64,000 nucleotides of DNA from an uncultured Nesterenkonia sp. (GTDB taxonomy: Bacteria; Actinomycetota; Actinomycetes; Actinomycetales; Micrococcaceae): assembly GCA_946222885.1 (NCBI GenBank), contig CAMIAK010000001.1, positions 338,523 through 402,522 on the forward strand, in the 5' to 3' direction. Position 1 is the stretch's first letter. Each line of letters begins with the position of its first letter. A program made the translations under genes and the position numbers. Below the pieces are notes generated by a model. It was not told the origin of the DNA and searched no databases. It was given only the letters and a program-made list of their open reading frames with translations. Positions 26,287 through 35,364 of this stretch are shown one piece after another.

Positions 26287-26311
26287 GGGGGAGGAGGCCG
26301 TCTCCGCCGCG

Positions 26312-26317
26312 TAGACT
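26312..26317 (+). promoter_or_regulatory. Leaderless-type -10 box of the ABC ATPase gene
   Basis: TAGACT ends 6 nt before the GTG at 26324. Confidence 0.55.
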
Positions 26318-26323
26318 GGACGG

Positions 26324-27324
<1,001 letters not shown>

Positions 27325-27328
<4 letters not shown>

Positions 27329-28248
27329 GCGCCCAGACCACGCAGACCGATCAGACTGCCCAGCGCGCCCGGGCCGCTGAGAAGACCGCCGGCCCCGCCG
27401 GCACGGAGGCCGAGAAGGTCCTCGGAGTCCTGCTGCCCGAGGATCAGCGGCCGGCGCCGTCGAACGCGCTGACCGCCTCGATCACCTTCGGCTGGCGGGC
27501 GATGCTGAAGATCAAGCACATCCCGACCCAGCTGTTCGACGTGACGATCTTCCCGATCATCATGACAGTGATGTTCACCTACATCTTCGGCGGGGCCATG
27601 GGAGCGGTGGTCTCCGGCACCGGGCAGACCGGCGGACCCGCCGTCAGCGAGTACGTCCAGTTCTTCATCCCCGGCATCTTCGTGCAGACGCTGATCATGA
27701 TCACGATGTACACCGGCATGACGCTGAACAAGGACATCTCCAAGGGCATCTTCGACCGGTTCCGCTCGCTGCCCACCTGGCGGCCGGCCCAGCTGGTCGG
27801 CGCGCTGCTGGGCGACCAGGTCCGCTACACCCTGGCCGGGGCGATCATCCTGGGCGTCGGCTTCGCCGTGGGCTTCCGTCCCGACGGCGGCCTGGGCGGC
27901 GTGCTCGCGGCCTTCCTGGCGCTGCTGATCTTCAGCTTCTGCCTCTCCTGGGTGTGGACCACCATCTCGCTGCTGATGCCCACCGAGGAGGCGGTGATGG
28001 GGGTGTCCATGACCATCATGATGCCGCTGACCTTCGCCTCGAACATCTTCGTCCCCACTGAGACCATGCCGGACTGGCTGCAGTCCGTGGTGGACGCCAA
28101 TCCGGTCTCCGTGGTGGTCACCGCCATCCGCGAGCTGATGGACGGGACCTACGACGCCGGCAGCATCACCCTGGTGCTCATCTACTGCGCCGTGCTGGTG
28201 GCGGTGTTCGCGCCGCTGTCGATGGTGCTCTACAACCGCAAGTCTTGA
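27325..28248 (+). CDS. ABC-2 type permease, DrrB family
   Basis: Membrane partner of the preceding ATPase, 307 residues. After a charged 50-residue N-terminus come six likely helices, including FDVTIFPIIMTVMFTYIFGGA, FFIPGIFVQTLIMITMYTGMTL, and a C-terminal ALIYCAVLVAVFAPLSMVLYN-like helix. GIFDRFRSLP is the conserved cytoplasmic loop of ABC-2 permeases that contacts the ATPase. Start codon overlaps the ATPase stop (ATGA), implying coupled translation of a two-gene exporter. Confidence 0.9.
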
Positions 28249-28267
28249 GCGGTGGCCCGGACCCGGA

Positions 28268-28657
28268 TCACTTCACGAAGCGGATGGTGAACGGGTAGCG
28301 GAAGGGCCGCCGGTTGTAGGCCGCGATCGCGCCGAGGATGCCGAAGATCAGGGCGGCGATGTAGAGCAGCGGAACGATGATGAACCCGATGAGCACGAAC
28401 ATCAGGGCGTAGCCGATCACATAGCCGATGAACAGTGTGATCTGCCAGTTCAGAGCGTCCTTGCCGTGGTGATCGATCATCACGCTGCGCTCGCGGAAGA
28501 CCAGCCAGATCACCAGCGGAACCACCCAGGTGAGGAAGACGCCGCCCAGGTGGATGCCCACGCCCCAGCCCTGCTCCTCGCCGGGGGTCAGCGGCGCGCC
28601 GGGCTGGCCGGCGCCGTCGCCGTAGGGGTTTCCGGGGTCCTGAGGGGGCTGTGACAT
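28268..28657 (-). CDS. DUF4870 family membrane protein
   Basis: Small membrane protein of 129 residues. A Pro/Gly/Gln-rich N-terminus (about 30 residues) precedes GVGIHLGGVFLTWVVPLVIWLVF, DHHGKDALNWQITLFIGYVIGY and two further hydrophobic segments, the DUF4870 (Tic20-like) pattern with conserved H-x-x-A-x-N-x-Q. Function unknown. The ATG at 28657 is chosen for the GAGGAG eight bases upstream. Convergent with the DrrB-like gene (19 bp between stops) and divergent from sir2. Confidence 0.85.
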   Translation of the reverse strand: MSQPPQDPGNPYGDGAGQPGAPLTPGEEQGWGVGIHLGGVFLTWVVPLVIWLVFRERSVMIDHHGKDALNWQITLFIGYVIGYALMFVLIGFIIVPLLYIAALIFGILGAIAAYNRRPFRYPFTIRFVK

Positions 28658-28712
28658 CGGATGCTCCTCTGTGTGATCCTGCTGGTGTCCACCGCCCACT
28701 GTACCGATTAGC

Positions 28713-28726
28713 TTTGCTTAAGCAAA
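28713..28726. promoter_or_regulatory. Perfect 14-bp palindrome TTTGCTTAAGCAAA
   Basis: Lies in the 85-bp divergent region between the DUF4870 gene and sir2, 16 bp before the sir2 ATG. Low GC and complete symmetry suggest an operator; regulator unknown. Confidence 0.45.
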
Positions 28727-28742
28727 TACTTGGGGGATCCTC

Positions 28743-29528
28743 ATGAGAATCCTGGACCACATCGACGACGAGATCGTCACGCTCGCCCGCGGGGCCAGAC
28801 GGGTGGCGGTGCTCTCCGGGGCGGGGATCAGCGCCGAATCCGGGGTCCCCACCTTCCGCGAGGTCCAGACCGGGCTCTGGGAGCAGTTCTCGGCCCAGGA
28901 GCTGGCCACCCCGGAGGCCTTCGAGGAGGACCCGGCGCTGGTCTGGACCTGGTACCGCTGGCGCCAGTCCCTGGTCCAGGCGGTGGAGCCCAACCCCGGC
29001 CATCTGGCCCTGGCGCAGTGGCAGCGTCGGCTCGCCGCCGCCGGCGGGGATCTGAGCATCTCCACCCAGAACGTGGACGACCTCCACGAGCGCGCCGGGG
29101 CCGAGGTGCTGGCCCATCTGCACGGCGACATCACGGCCCACAGGTGTGCCGGCTGCGGCGCAGCGGCCCGGCTGCCCGTGCCCTCCTATGACGGATTCGA
29201 GGCCCCTCCCCAGGCGGAGGAGCCCCCGTCCTGCGAGCACTGCGCCGACGGGCTGATCCGCCCGGACATCGTCTGGTTCGGGGAGATGCTTCCCATGGAC
29301 GCCTTCGACGCCACCACGGAGGCGATCCGCGCGGCAGACCTGGTGCTCGTCGTCGGGACCTCCGGCATCGTCCAGCCGGCGGCCGGGCTGCCGCTGCTGG
29401 CTCTGGAGCGCGGCACGCCGCTGGTGGAGGTGAACCCTGAGGAGACCGAGCTCAGTGAGACCATGGACTTCGTGCTCCGTGGCCCCTCCGGCCAGATCCT
29501 TCCCGCGTTGCTGGAGAGAATCTCTTGA
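28743..29528 (+). CDS. cobB: NAD-dependent protein deacylase (sirtuin)
   Basis: Sir2 family deacylase of 261 residues removing acyl groups from lysines using NAD. Seen: VLSGAGISAESGVPTFRE, STQNVDDLHERAG, the catalytic His in LAHLHGDI, a zinc ribbon CAGC...CEHC, and VGTSGIVQPAAGLP. A Tyr-x-x-Arg motif (YRWR in WTWYRWRQ) occurs where SIRT5/CobB-type enzymes use it for succinyl- or malonyl-lysine, so desuccinylase activity is plausible. The ATG at 28743 fits the family; the stop overlaps the uppP start (TTGA). Confidence 0.92.
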   Translation: MRILDHIDDEIVTLARGARRVAVLSGAGISAESGVPTFREVQTGLWEQFSAQELATPEAFEEDPALVWTWYRWRQSLVQAVEPNPGHLALAQWQRRLAAAGGDLSISTQNVDDLHERAGAEVLAHLHGDITAHRCAGCGAAARLPVPSYDGFEAPPQAEEPPSCEHCADGLIRPDIVWFGEMLPMDAFDATTEAIRAADLVLVVGTSGIVQPAAGLPLLALERGTPLVEVNPEETELSETMDFVLRGPSGQILPALLERIS

Positions 29529-30478
29529 CCCTTCTCGAAGCTGTGCTCCTGGGTGCCATCCAGGGGCTCTTCATGTTCATCCCGGTGAGCTCCTCGAGCC
29601 ACCTGGTCCTGACCCAGAACTGGCTGGCCGAGGCCGGCTCGCCGCTTCCGTCCCCGGACACCCCGGAGATGATCCTGTTCAACCTGGTGGTCCATCTGGG
29701 CACCATGGTCTCCGTCGTCGTGGTGATGTGGCGGCCTCTGAAGCGGCTGATCAGCGGCACCGTCCGCGAGCTGCGGCTCTTCGCGAAGCGTCGCACCCTC
29801 CGGCACCTGATCCACCTGCGGCTGATGCTGCTGGGCGTGGTCACCACCGGCGTCACCGGCGTGCTCGGCCTGCTGGTGCGCGCCTACGGCACCGACGCCT
29901 TCGCCACGCCGTGGATGGTGGCCTGCCTGCTGCTGATCACCGGTGCGATCCTGTGGTGGTCGGACTCGGTGAAGACCACCTGGCGCGGCGCGGCCCAGAT
30001 GACCCTGTGGGTGGCGGTGCTGATCGGCCTGGCCCAGGCCGCCGCGCTCTTCCCCGGCCTGAGCCGCTCCGGGCTGACCATCGCCATGGCGCTGGCGCTG
30101 GGCATGCACCGGAAGATCGCCGCCCAGTTCAGCTTCTTCGTGGCCATCCCGACCATCGTCGCGGCCACCGGCGTGCAGTCGCTGAGCCTGCTCACCCATG
30201 AGGGCGGCTTCTTCATCGGCTGGGAGGCCTATACGGTCGCCTTCGTGGTCTCCGCAGTGGTCGGCGCGGGCGCTCTGTGGCTGGTGCTGCGGCTGCTCTA
30301 CAAGGGCTATTTCCGCGTCTTCGCGATCTACGTGATCGCCCTGGCCGGATTCGTCCTGATCTACCAGCCGAACTTCGACGAGGACGCCGTGGTGGACCAG
30401 CTGCCGGTGGAGGAGGAGCAGACCGACGTCGAGGTCTCTCCCGCCCAGCCGGGCACCGCGGAGCCGCTCTCCGGATAG
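29525..30478 (+). CDS. uppP: Undecaprenyl-diphosphatase (BacA/UppP)
   Basis: Integral membrane phosphatase of 317 residues recycling the C55 lipid carrier for peptidoglycan synthesis. Signature motifs: GAIQGLFMFIPVSSSSHLVL near the N-terminus and FPGLSRSGLTIAMALALG in the middle, the (E/Q)xxxE- and PGxSRSxxT-type active-site regions; the first Glu-rich motif is modified to GLFMFIPVSS, with Phe-Met where many homologues have Thr-Glu. The start is TTG (GGAGAG upstream), overlapping the sir2 stop. An acidic C-terminal tail of about 30 residues follows the last helix. Confidence 0.92.
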   Translation: MTLLEAVLLGAIQGLFMFIPVSSSSHLVLTQNWLAEAGSPLPSPDTPEMILFNLVVHLGTMVSVVVVMWRPLKRLISGTVRELRLFAKRRTLRHLIHLRLMLLGVVTTGVTGVLGLLVRAYGTDAFATPWMVACLLLITGAILWWSDSVKTTWRGAAQMTLWVAVLIGLAQAAALFPGLSRSGLTIAMALALGMHRKIAAQFSFFVAIPTIVAATGVQSLSLLTHEGGFFIGWEAYTVAFVVSAVVGAGALWLVLRLLYKGYFRVFAIYVIALAGFVLIYQPNFDEDAVVDQLPVEEEQTDVEVSPAQPGTAEPLSG

Positions 30479-30481
30479 GGT
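30476..30481 (+). promoter_or_regulatory. Leaderless-type -10 box of the DivIVA-like gene
   Basis: TAGGGT, overlapping the uppP stop, ends 6 nt before the ATG at 30488. Confidence 0.55.
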
Positions 30482-30487
30482 GGCAGG

Positions 30488-30796
30488 ATGACGTGGCTCT
30501 ACCTGCTCGCTCTGGTGATCATCGGGGTCGTCGTCCTGCTGCTCATGGGCCGCTGGGACGGAGCCGCCGCGCCTGAGGAGGAGAGCGGCGCCGCACTGCG
30601 GAGCCCGGAGGCGCTGAGGGGCCCGGACGGCAGGATCGATCCGGAGGATCTGGAGCAGGTCCGCTTCGACCCAGCCCTGCGCGGCTACCGCATGGACCAG
30701 GTGGACGCCCTCCTGGACGCCCTGGCCGAAGAGCTCCGCGAGGCCCGGGGTGAGCGGTCCCGCCGGCCTGAAGAGGGGCCTCGCGACAGCCCCTGA
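30488..30796 (+). CDS. Small membrane protein with DivIVA-type repeat
   Basis: 102 residues: one N-terminal membrane helix (WLYLLALVIIGVVVLLLMG), an acidic linker, then VRFDPALRGYRMDQVDALLDALAEELRE, the short DivIVA-like repeat found in many actinobacterial proteins. It probably anchors a small cytoplasmic domain at the membrane; function unknown. Position just before the DUF3117 gene parallels M. tuberculosis Rv1209-Rv1211, although the gpgS, tagA, glgA and glgC genes of that locus are not here. Confidence 0.8.
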   Translation: MTWLYLLALVIIGVVVLLLMGRWDGAAAPEEESGAALRSPEALRGPDGRIDPEDLEQVRFDPALRGYRMDQVDALLDALAEELREARGERSRRPEEGPRDSP

Positions 30797-30826
30797 TGGT
30801 CACATCCCATCATCATGATGGATAAT
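30797..30826 (+). promoter_or_regulatory. Probable promoter and palindrome of the DUF3117 gene
   Basis: TGGTCA (30797-30802) and GATAAT (30821-30826, preceded by TG) are spaced by 18 nt. The near-palindrome CCATCATCATGATGG (30807-30821) sits between them, so a regulator bound there would block RNA polymerase. Confidence 0.4.
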
Positions 30827-30868
30827 GGCATTGAATGTTGCGAGGAACACCACGAAGGGAATCACTCG

Positions 30869-31039
30869 ATGGCTGCAATGAAACCGCGTACCGGCGACGG
30901 TCCTATGGAGGTCACGCAGGAGGGACGCAGCCTGATCATGCGGGTGCCCATCGACGGCGGCGGCCGCCTCGTGCTCGAGATCAACAATGAAGAGGCCGAG
31001 GCCCTCAAGGAGTGCCTGATCCAGGCCGTGGGGGAGTAG
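30869..31039 (+). CDS. DUF3117 family protein
   Basis: Conserved 56-residue actinobacterial protein: AAMKPRTGDGPMEVTQEGRS then LIMRVPIDGGGRLVLEINNEEA. Function unknown; homologous to M. tuberculosis Rv1211. I moved the start from 30815 to the ATG at 30869 because family members begin MAAMKPRTG and an AAGGGA site precedes it. The 5' leader from the predicted promoter would be about 36 nt. Confidence 0.88.
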   Translation: MAAMKPRTGDGPMEVTQEGRSLIMRVPIDGGGRLVLEINNEEAEALKECLIQAVGE

Positions 31040-31070
31040 TCCCTCTGCACTGCGGGCGCTGGCCGAGGGC

Positions 31071-31721
31071 TCAGCGCCGGACGGCCACCAGCAGGCCGGT
31101 GCCCGTCCCCAGCAGCGTGGTCATCAGCCGCTCGTCCTCCTTGAGCGCGCGCTCGGTCTCCCGCAGGGTCTGGGTGTCCTCGTCCCGCACCGCCGGGCGG
31201 GGGACCTGATCCTCTCCCAGAGCGTCGTTGATGACGAGCAGCCCGCCGGGGGCCAGCATCCGCACGCCCTGCTCCGCGTAGGCGTGGAGGTGCTCGGCCC
31301 CGGCGTCGAGCAGCACGAGGTCATAGGAGCCGCTCGCCAGACGGGGGAGCACCTCCTGGGCCCAGCCGGTGATCAGCCGGGTCCGGGCGGAGGGCAGCCG
31401 TTCCTGGCGGAAGGCGGTCCGGGCCGCCTGCAGGTGGTCCGGGTCGGCGTCGATGCTGGTCAGCGTCGCATCCTCGCGGGCCCCGCGCAGCAGCGAGATC
31501 CCGGAGACCCCGACGCCGGTCCCCACCTCCACCAGAGTCCTGGCCTGCACGGCGGCGGCCAGCACCGTCAGAGTGGCCGCGGTCCCCTCGCTCACCGGGG
31601 AGAGCCCGAGGTCGAAGGCCCGTTCCCGGGCAGCCAGCAGCACCGGGTCCTCGCCGCGATGCTGTTCGGCGTAGGCCCAGCTGGTGTGTTTGGCCGTGGG
31701 GGAGGCGTTCAGGGCCTTCAT
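31071..31721 (-). CDS. Class I SAM-dependent O-methyltransferase
   Basis: 216-residue cytoplasmic methyltransferase of the O-methyltransferase 3 family (like M. tuberculosis Rv1220c). Motif I is LVEVGTGVGVSGISLL, followed by SIDADPDHLQAA (SAM ribose binding), DLVLLDAGAEHLHAY and PGGLLVINDAL. Substrate unknown. A TAAGAT hexamer 9 nt before the ATG at 31721 may be its -10 box. In many actinobacteria this gene is divergent from sigE; here the divergent neighbour is a different membrane protein. Confidence 0.87.
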   Translation of the reverse strand: MKALNASPTAKHTSWAYAEQHRGEDPVLLAARERAFDLGLSPVSEGTAATLTVLAAAVQARTLVEVGTGVGVSGISLLRGAREDATLTSIDADPDHLQAARTAFRQERLPSARTRLITGWAQEVLPRLASGSYDLVLLDAGAEHLHAYAEQGVRMLAPGGLLVINDALGEDQVPRPAVRDEDTQTLRETERALKEDERLMTTLLGTGTGLLVAVRR

Positions 31722-31837
31722 ATCGCTCTCATCTTAGAGGCTCCGCCGGAACGTGCAGGAAAGTCCTTCGCGCTTCCCTGCTCATATTCAGGTTCTGCAC
31801 AGCAAAATCTCGCACACTATGGTCGATGGTTCAGCAC

Positions 31838-32539
31838 ATGACCGACCGGCCCGTCCGCCCGCGCGCGGGGTGGATCGTCGTGCTGTCCCTGCTGACCGCT
31901 GTGGCGGCCGGCATCGTGCTCTTCGCCGCCGCCTGGGTGCTGGGCGGCCGCAGCGCCTCCCTGCCGCAGGCGGAGTCCGTGCTTCCTCCGGAGGGTGAGG
32001 GCGCAGAGGACGGCTCCTCCTCCCATGAGATCCCGGTGGACCAGCTGAGCCAGCTCAAACCGCTGGGCTGGAACGTGGCCCACCTGCAGGGGTACGGTCT
32101 GCAGCCCCACCATGTCGAGACCGGCGTCGCCGACGGCGTCCGCACCGTCCAGGTGCGGCTGAGCGACGGCGACAGCTTCGTGGACATCGCGGAGACCCGG
32201 GCCGAGGAGGAGGGCGCTGAGCTCTCCCCTCTGGAGGAGAGGGTCACCGGCGCCCTGGACTTCGACCCCTCCGAGCATCGGGAGATCCAGCTCAGCACCG
32301 GGGACACCGGGGAGGTCTTCCTCTCAGAGGAGGCCGAGCGCTGGACCGCCGCCGTGGAGACCAGCTACGCGCAGTACGTCATCACCTCGGATATGACCGA
32401 GGTGCCGCCCGGGCAGCTGGCCGCCTGGGTCCTGGTCACCGACCGGTCGCGCCTGCAGATCCAGCCCTCTGAGGAGCCCGGCGGCTTCGACCGGATCGAA
32501 CGCGGATTCCAAGAGCTGTTCTCCTGGACCACACAGTGA
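31838..32539 (+). CDS. Membrane-anchored extracytoplasmic protein of unknown function
   Basis: 233 residues: a basic N-terminus, one membrane helix (WIVVLSLLTAVAAGIVLFAAAWVLGG), then an acidic outside domain of about 195 residues with GVRTVQVRLSDGDSFVDIAETRAEE. I recognise no family with certainty; the place between the O-methyltransferase and tatB is that of sigE/rseA/htrA in other actinobacteria, and an anti-sigma C-terminal domain remnant is one possibility. The start is uncertain: an ATG at 31826 exists, but TATGGT at 31818-31823 would place the transcript start after it, favouring 31838. Confidence 0.7.
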   Translation: MTDRPVRPRAGWIVVLSLLTAVAAGIVLFAAAWVLGGRSASLPQAESVLPPEGEGAEDGSSSHEIPVDQLSQLKPLGWNVAHLQGYGLQPHHVETGVADGVRTVQVRLSDGDSFVDIAETRAEEEGAELSPLEERVTGALDFDPSEHREIQLSTGDTGEVFLSEEAERWTAAVETSYAQYVITSDMTEVPPGQLAAWVLVTDRSRLQIQPSEEPGGFDRIERGFQELFSWTTQ

Positions 32540-32605
32540 TCCTTCTCAGGGCGGACGTCCTGATCCCGGCCCGGCGGCCGGCGCATGGTGAGCGGCGCGT
32601 GACGG

Positions 32606-32611
32606 TAGAGT
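32606..32611 (+). promoter_or_regulatory. Leaderless-type -10 box of tatB
   Basis: TAGAGT ends 6 nt before the GTG at 32618. Confidence 0.55.
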
Positions 32612-32617
32612 AGTCCC

Positions 32618-33223
32618 GTGTTCGGAATCAGCGGCTATCAGTTCCTCCTGCTGATGGTGCTCGCGTTCTTCCTGATCGGCCCCGAGCGCCTGCCTCAGTA
32701 CGCACGGACCCTGGCCGGATGGGTCCGCAGGGCGCGCGGCATGGCGGAGGACGCCAAGGTCCGCTTCCGCGAGGAGACCGGAACCGACTTCGACTCCGTG
32801 GACTGGCAGAAGTACGACCCGCGCCAGTACGATCCCCGCCGCATCATCCGTGAGGCTCTCTCCGAGGAGTATGACGCCGTCAGCACCGTGCGTGAATCTG
32901 CCCGCCTGGAGAGTCCCGGGAAGCGCCCGGCCTCGGGCCGCGGCGGAGGCGGGGCCCAGGGTGAGCGGCGCACGGCCCGGAGTGCGAGCCGCGCCGGAGT
33001 GGCCGGTGCGGCAGGGCGTTCCCAGCACGCCGCTGATCCGCGTGCCGTCTTCGGGGCTGCAGGCGCCGGCACAGGAACGGGCTCCGGTCAGAGTTCTGCC
33101 CACGCCGGTGGAGCGCAGGCCGGAGGAGCACTGGCAGCAGGGGTGGCGGGCGCCGCGGCGGCCGCCGGCGCAGCGGAGGAGCCGGAGCAGCTGCCCGCTC
33201 CCTTCGACGTCGACGCGACCTGA
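32618..33223 (+). CDS. tatB: Sec-independent translocase TatB
   Basis: Component of the twin-arginine export complex, 201 residues. Residues 1-21 form the N-terminal membrane helix with the hinge GPERLP, followed by an amphipathic helix (YARTLAGWVRRARGMAEDAKVRFREETG) and a variable Gly/Ala-rich tail from about residue 100. The motif FLIGPERLP is typical of TatB. No tatA or tatC is nearby, as usual in this phylum. GTG start directly behind a leaderless -10 box; convergent with mrp. Confidence 0.88.
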   Translation: MFGISGYQFLLLMVLAFFLIGPERLPQYARTLAGWVRRARGMAEDAKVRFREETGTDFDSVDWQKYDPRQYDPRRIIREALSEEYDAVSTVRESARLESPGKRPASGRGGGGAQGERRTARSASRAGVAGAAGRSQHAADPRAVFGAAGAGTGTGSGQSSAHAGGAQAGGALAAGVAGAAAAAGAAEEPEQLPAPFDVDAT

Positions 33224-33239
33224 GAGAGGTCCTGCAGCT

Positions 33240-34403
33240 TCAGCTCACATTGAGCGGCAGGCCGCGCCCGCTCAGGCCTCGGCCGCGGGCGGCCAGCTGG
33301 GCGGCGATCTCCCGCAGCGCCGAGCCCGCCGGGGAGGCGGGGGAGGAGAGGACCGCCGGATCGCCGTCGTCGCCGGCCTGGCGGAGCGTGGTGTCCAGGG
33401 GGACCGATCCCAGCAGCGGGATCTCTCCGGTCTCCGCCACCTGGTCCTGCAGCGACGCGTTGAGCCGGTCGGCCACGATCTGCCCGCCGCCGGAGCCGAA
33501 GAGGTCCAGCACGGTGCCGTCGGGCAGCGTCATCGGCCCCATGTTCTCGATGATCCCGGCGACCCGCTGCCCGGTCTGGGTGCTCAGCGCCCCGGCGCGC
33601 TCGGCGACGTCGGCGGCGGCGGTCTGCGGGGTGGTCACCACCAGCAGCTCGGAGCCCGGCAGCAGCTGGGCAACGGAGATCGCGATGTCCCCGGTGCCCG
33701 GGGGGAGGTCCAGCAGCAGCACGTCCAGGTCTCCGAAGTGGACGTCGGTCAGGAACTGCTCCACCGCCCGGTGCAGCATGGGGCCCCGCCAGGCCACCGC
33801 CTGGTTGCCCTCCACGAACATGCCGATCGAGATGGTCTTCACCCCGTGGGCCACCGGCGGCAGGATCATCTCATCCAGCCGGGTGGGCTTGGCGGTGATG
33901 CCCATCAGTCCCGGCACGGAGAAGCCGTGCACGTCGGCGTCCACCACACCCACCTTCAGGCCCTGGTCCGCCAGGGCGCAGGCCAGGTTCACCGTGACCG
34001 AGGACTTCCCGACGCCGCCCTTGCCGGAGGCCACGGCGTAGACCCGGGTGAGGCTGTCTGCCTGGGCGAAGCGGTTGACCTTGCCCGCCTCCCCGCCGCG
34101 CAGATGCTCCTTCAGCTCGGCGCGCTCCTCGGGCGTCATCACCCCCAGGTCCACCTCTGCGGTGCGCACCCCTTCGGCGCGGACTGCCGCGGAGGTGACG
34201 TCGTCGACGATGCGGCTGCGCATCGGGCAGCCCTCGATGGTGAGCTTGATGCCCACCGAGGCGGCGCCGTCGTCGTCGACGCTGATCTCTCCCACCATGC
34301 CGAGCTGGGTGATGGGCAGCCGCAGCTCGGGGTCGATGACCTCGGAGAGCCGGCGGCGGATGCGCTCGGCGGGGGAGTCGCCGGGGACAGCGTTATCGGA
34401 CAC
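33240..34403 (-). CDS. mrp: Mrp/ApbC-type iron-sulfur cluster carrier ATPase
   Basis: 387-residue P-loop ATPase that carries Fe-S clusters to apoproteins. The N-terminal MIP18/DUF59 domain (RIRRRLSEVIDPELRLPITQLGMV) is followed by the deviant Walker A GKGGVGKS at residues 127-134, DADVHGFS and LLLDLPPGTGD. The CxxC pair used by NBP35-type proteins is absent; the equivalent segment reads ENMGPMTLPDG, as is common in actinobacterial Mrp. GTG start with TAGAAT 6 nt upstream. Synteny with tatB matches M. tuberculosis Rv1224-Rv1229c. Confidence 0.92.
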   Translation of the reverse strand: MSDNAVPGDSPAERIRRRLSEVIDPELRLPITQLGMVGEISVDDDGAASVGIKLTIEGCPMRSRIVDDVTSAAVRAEGVRTAEVDLGVMTPEERAELKEHLRGGEAGKVNRFAQADSLTRVYAVASGKGGVGKSSVTVNLACALADQGLKVGVVDADVHGFSVPGLMGITAKPTRLDEMILPPVAHGVKTISIGMFVEGNQAVAWRGPMLHRAVEQFLTDVHFGDLDVLLLDLPPGTGDIAISVAQLLPGSELLVVTTPQTAAADVAERAGALSTQTGQRVAGIIENMGPMTLPDGTVLDLFGSGGGQIVADRLNASLQDQVAETGEIPLLGSVPLDTTLRQAGDDGDPAVLSSPASPAGSALREIAAQLAARGRGLSGRGLPLNVS

Positions 34404-34409
34404 CCCAGC

Positions 34410-34415
34410 ATTCTA
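34410..34415 (-). promoter_or_regulatory. Leaderless-type -10 box of mrp
   Basis: TAGAAT on the minus strand, 6 nt before the GTG at 34403. A divergent GACAAT (34424-34429) 6 nt before the ATG at 34436 suggests two leaderless promoters within 33 bp. Confidence 0.55.
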
Positions 34416-34435
34416 CGTGGTGAGACAATGGGGCC

Positions 34436-35251
34436 ATGGCGACGAATGCAAGCACAGGCGGCAGCGCCCAGTCCGGCGGGCTGCCCCGCGGCGAGCTGCT
34501 GGGACGGTACCGCACCCATGATCAGGCGCAGCAGGTGGTGGACCACCTCGCCGCCCATGACTTCGACATCAAGAAGCTGACCATCGTGGGCAATGACCTG
34601 CGCTCGGTGGAGCACATCCGCAGCCGGCTGACCTACCCGCGGGTGGCCGGGGCCGGGGCCGCCCAGGGCGCGATGTTCGGCCTGTTCATCGGCCTGCTGA
34701 TCTTCCTGTTCAGCCCGGAGGCTCCGCTGGCGAACCTGCTGCTCTCGGTGCTGATGGGCATGGGTATCTGGATGATCATGGGCGTGGTCGGCTTCGCCGT
34801 GCGCAAGGGTCGGGGCTTCGCCTCCTCCTCGCAGATGGTCGCGACCACCTTCGACATCGTCTGTGAGTTCTCCGAGTCCCCCAAGGCCCGGCAGCTGGTG
34901 CCCGGTGCCGGGGTGCCCAGCGTGGACGCCTCCACCGATCCCACCGGGGTGCGGCCTCCCGTGGGCCCTGCCGTCCCGCCCGGATCCCCGCAGGGGGAGG
35001 AGCCGGGGGCCGCAGCCACCGGCCCGGGACAGTCGGAGCGGAAGCCCACCGGCTACGAGAACCTCCCCGACGGGCGTCCGCGCTACGGCGTGCGTCTGGC
35101 CGACGTGGAGGAGAAGCCGGCGGCCGGCGGGGACCTCTCAGGGCAGGATCCCCGGCCGGCCGAGGCTGGGGAGAACTCCGAGGAGGCTTCGGCTGAGGTG
35201 GGCTCGGAGAGCCGTGCGGAGGATCCCGACGCCGGCCCCCGCAGCTCCTGA
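34436..35251 (+). CDS. General stress protein 17M-like membrane protein
   Basis: 271 residues. N-terminal YflT/GSP17M-like domain (GRYRTHDQAQQVVDHLAAHDFDIKKLTIVGNDLRSVE), then two adjacent hydrophobic segments (AQGAMFGLFIGLLIFLF and LLSVLMGMGIWMIMGVVGFAV) and a cytoplasmic FASSSQMVATTFDIVCE segment. The last 110 residues are Pro/Gly/Glu-rich and probably disordered. Function unknown. Homologues sit near mrp in mycobacteria (Rv1234-like). Starts at ATG 34436, divergent from mrp. Confidence 0.8.
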   Translation: MATNASTGGSAQSGGLPRGELLGRYRTHDQAQQVVDHLAAHDFDIKKLTIVGNDLRSVEHIRSRLTYPRVAGAGAAQGAMFGLFIGLLIFLFSPEAPLANLLLSVLMGMGIWMIMGVVGFAVRKGRGFASSSQMVATTFDIVCEFSESPKARQLVPGAGVPSVDASTDPTGVRPPVGPAVPPGSPQGEEPGAAATGPGQSERKPTGYENLPDGRPRYGVRLADVEEKPAAGGDLSGQDPRPAEAGENSEEASAEVGSESRAEDPDAGPRSS

Positions 35252-35269
35252 CACGCCCTTCCGCCATTT

Positions 35270-35333
35270 CTCTACGGGCTCAGCGACATCTCTGCCCAGC
35301 TGTGACGGCTGAGATGTCGCGAGGCGGGTAGAG
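35270..35333 (-). repeat. 64-bp palindromic repeat (family 1, copy A)
   Basis: Bounded by CTCTAC and GTAGAG, with inner arms GACATCTC/GAGATGTC at fixed offsets. Reads in the minus orientation relative to copies B (53359-53422) and C (54598-54661). Its 16-nt centre (minus strand GCCGTCACAGCTGGGC) is nearly the same in all copies. Confidence 0.8.
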
Positions 35334-35364
35334 GAATCGGCTGGGAGGCAGAGGCAGAACGAGA

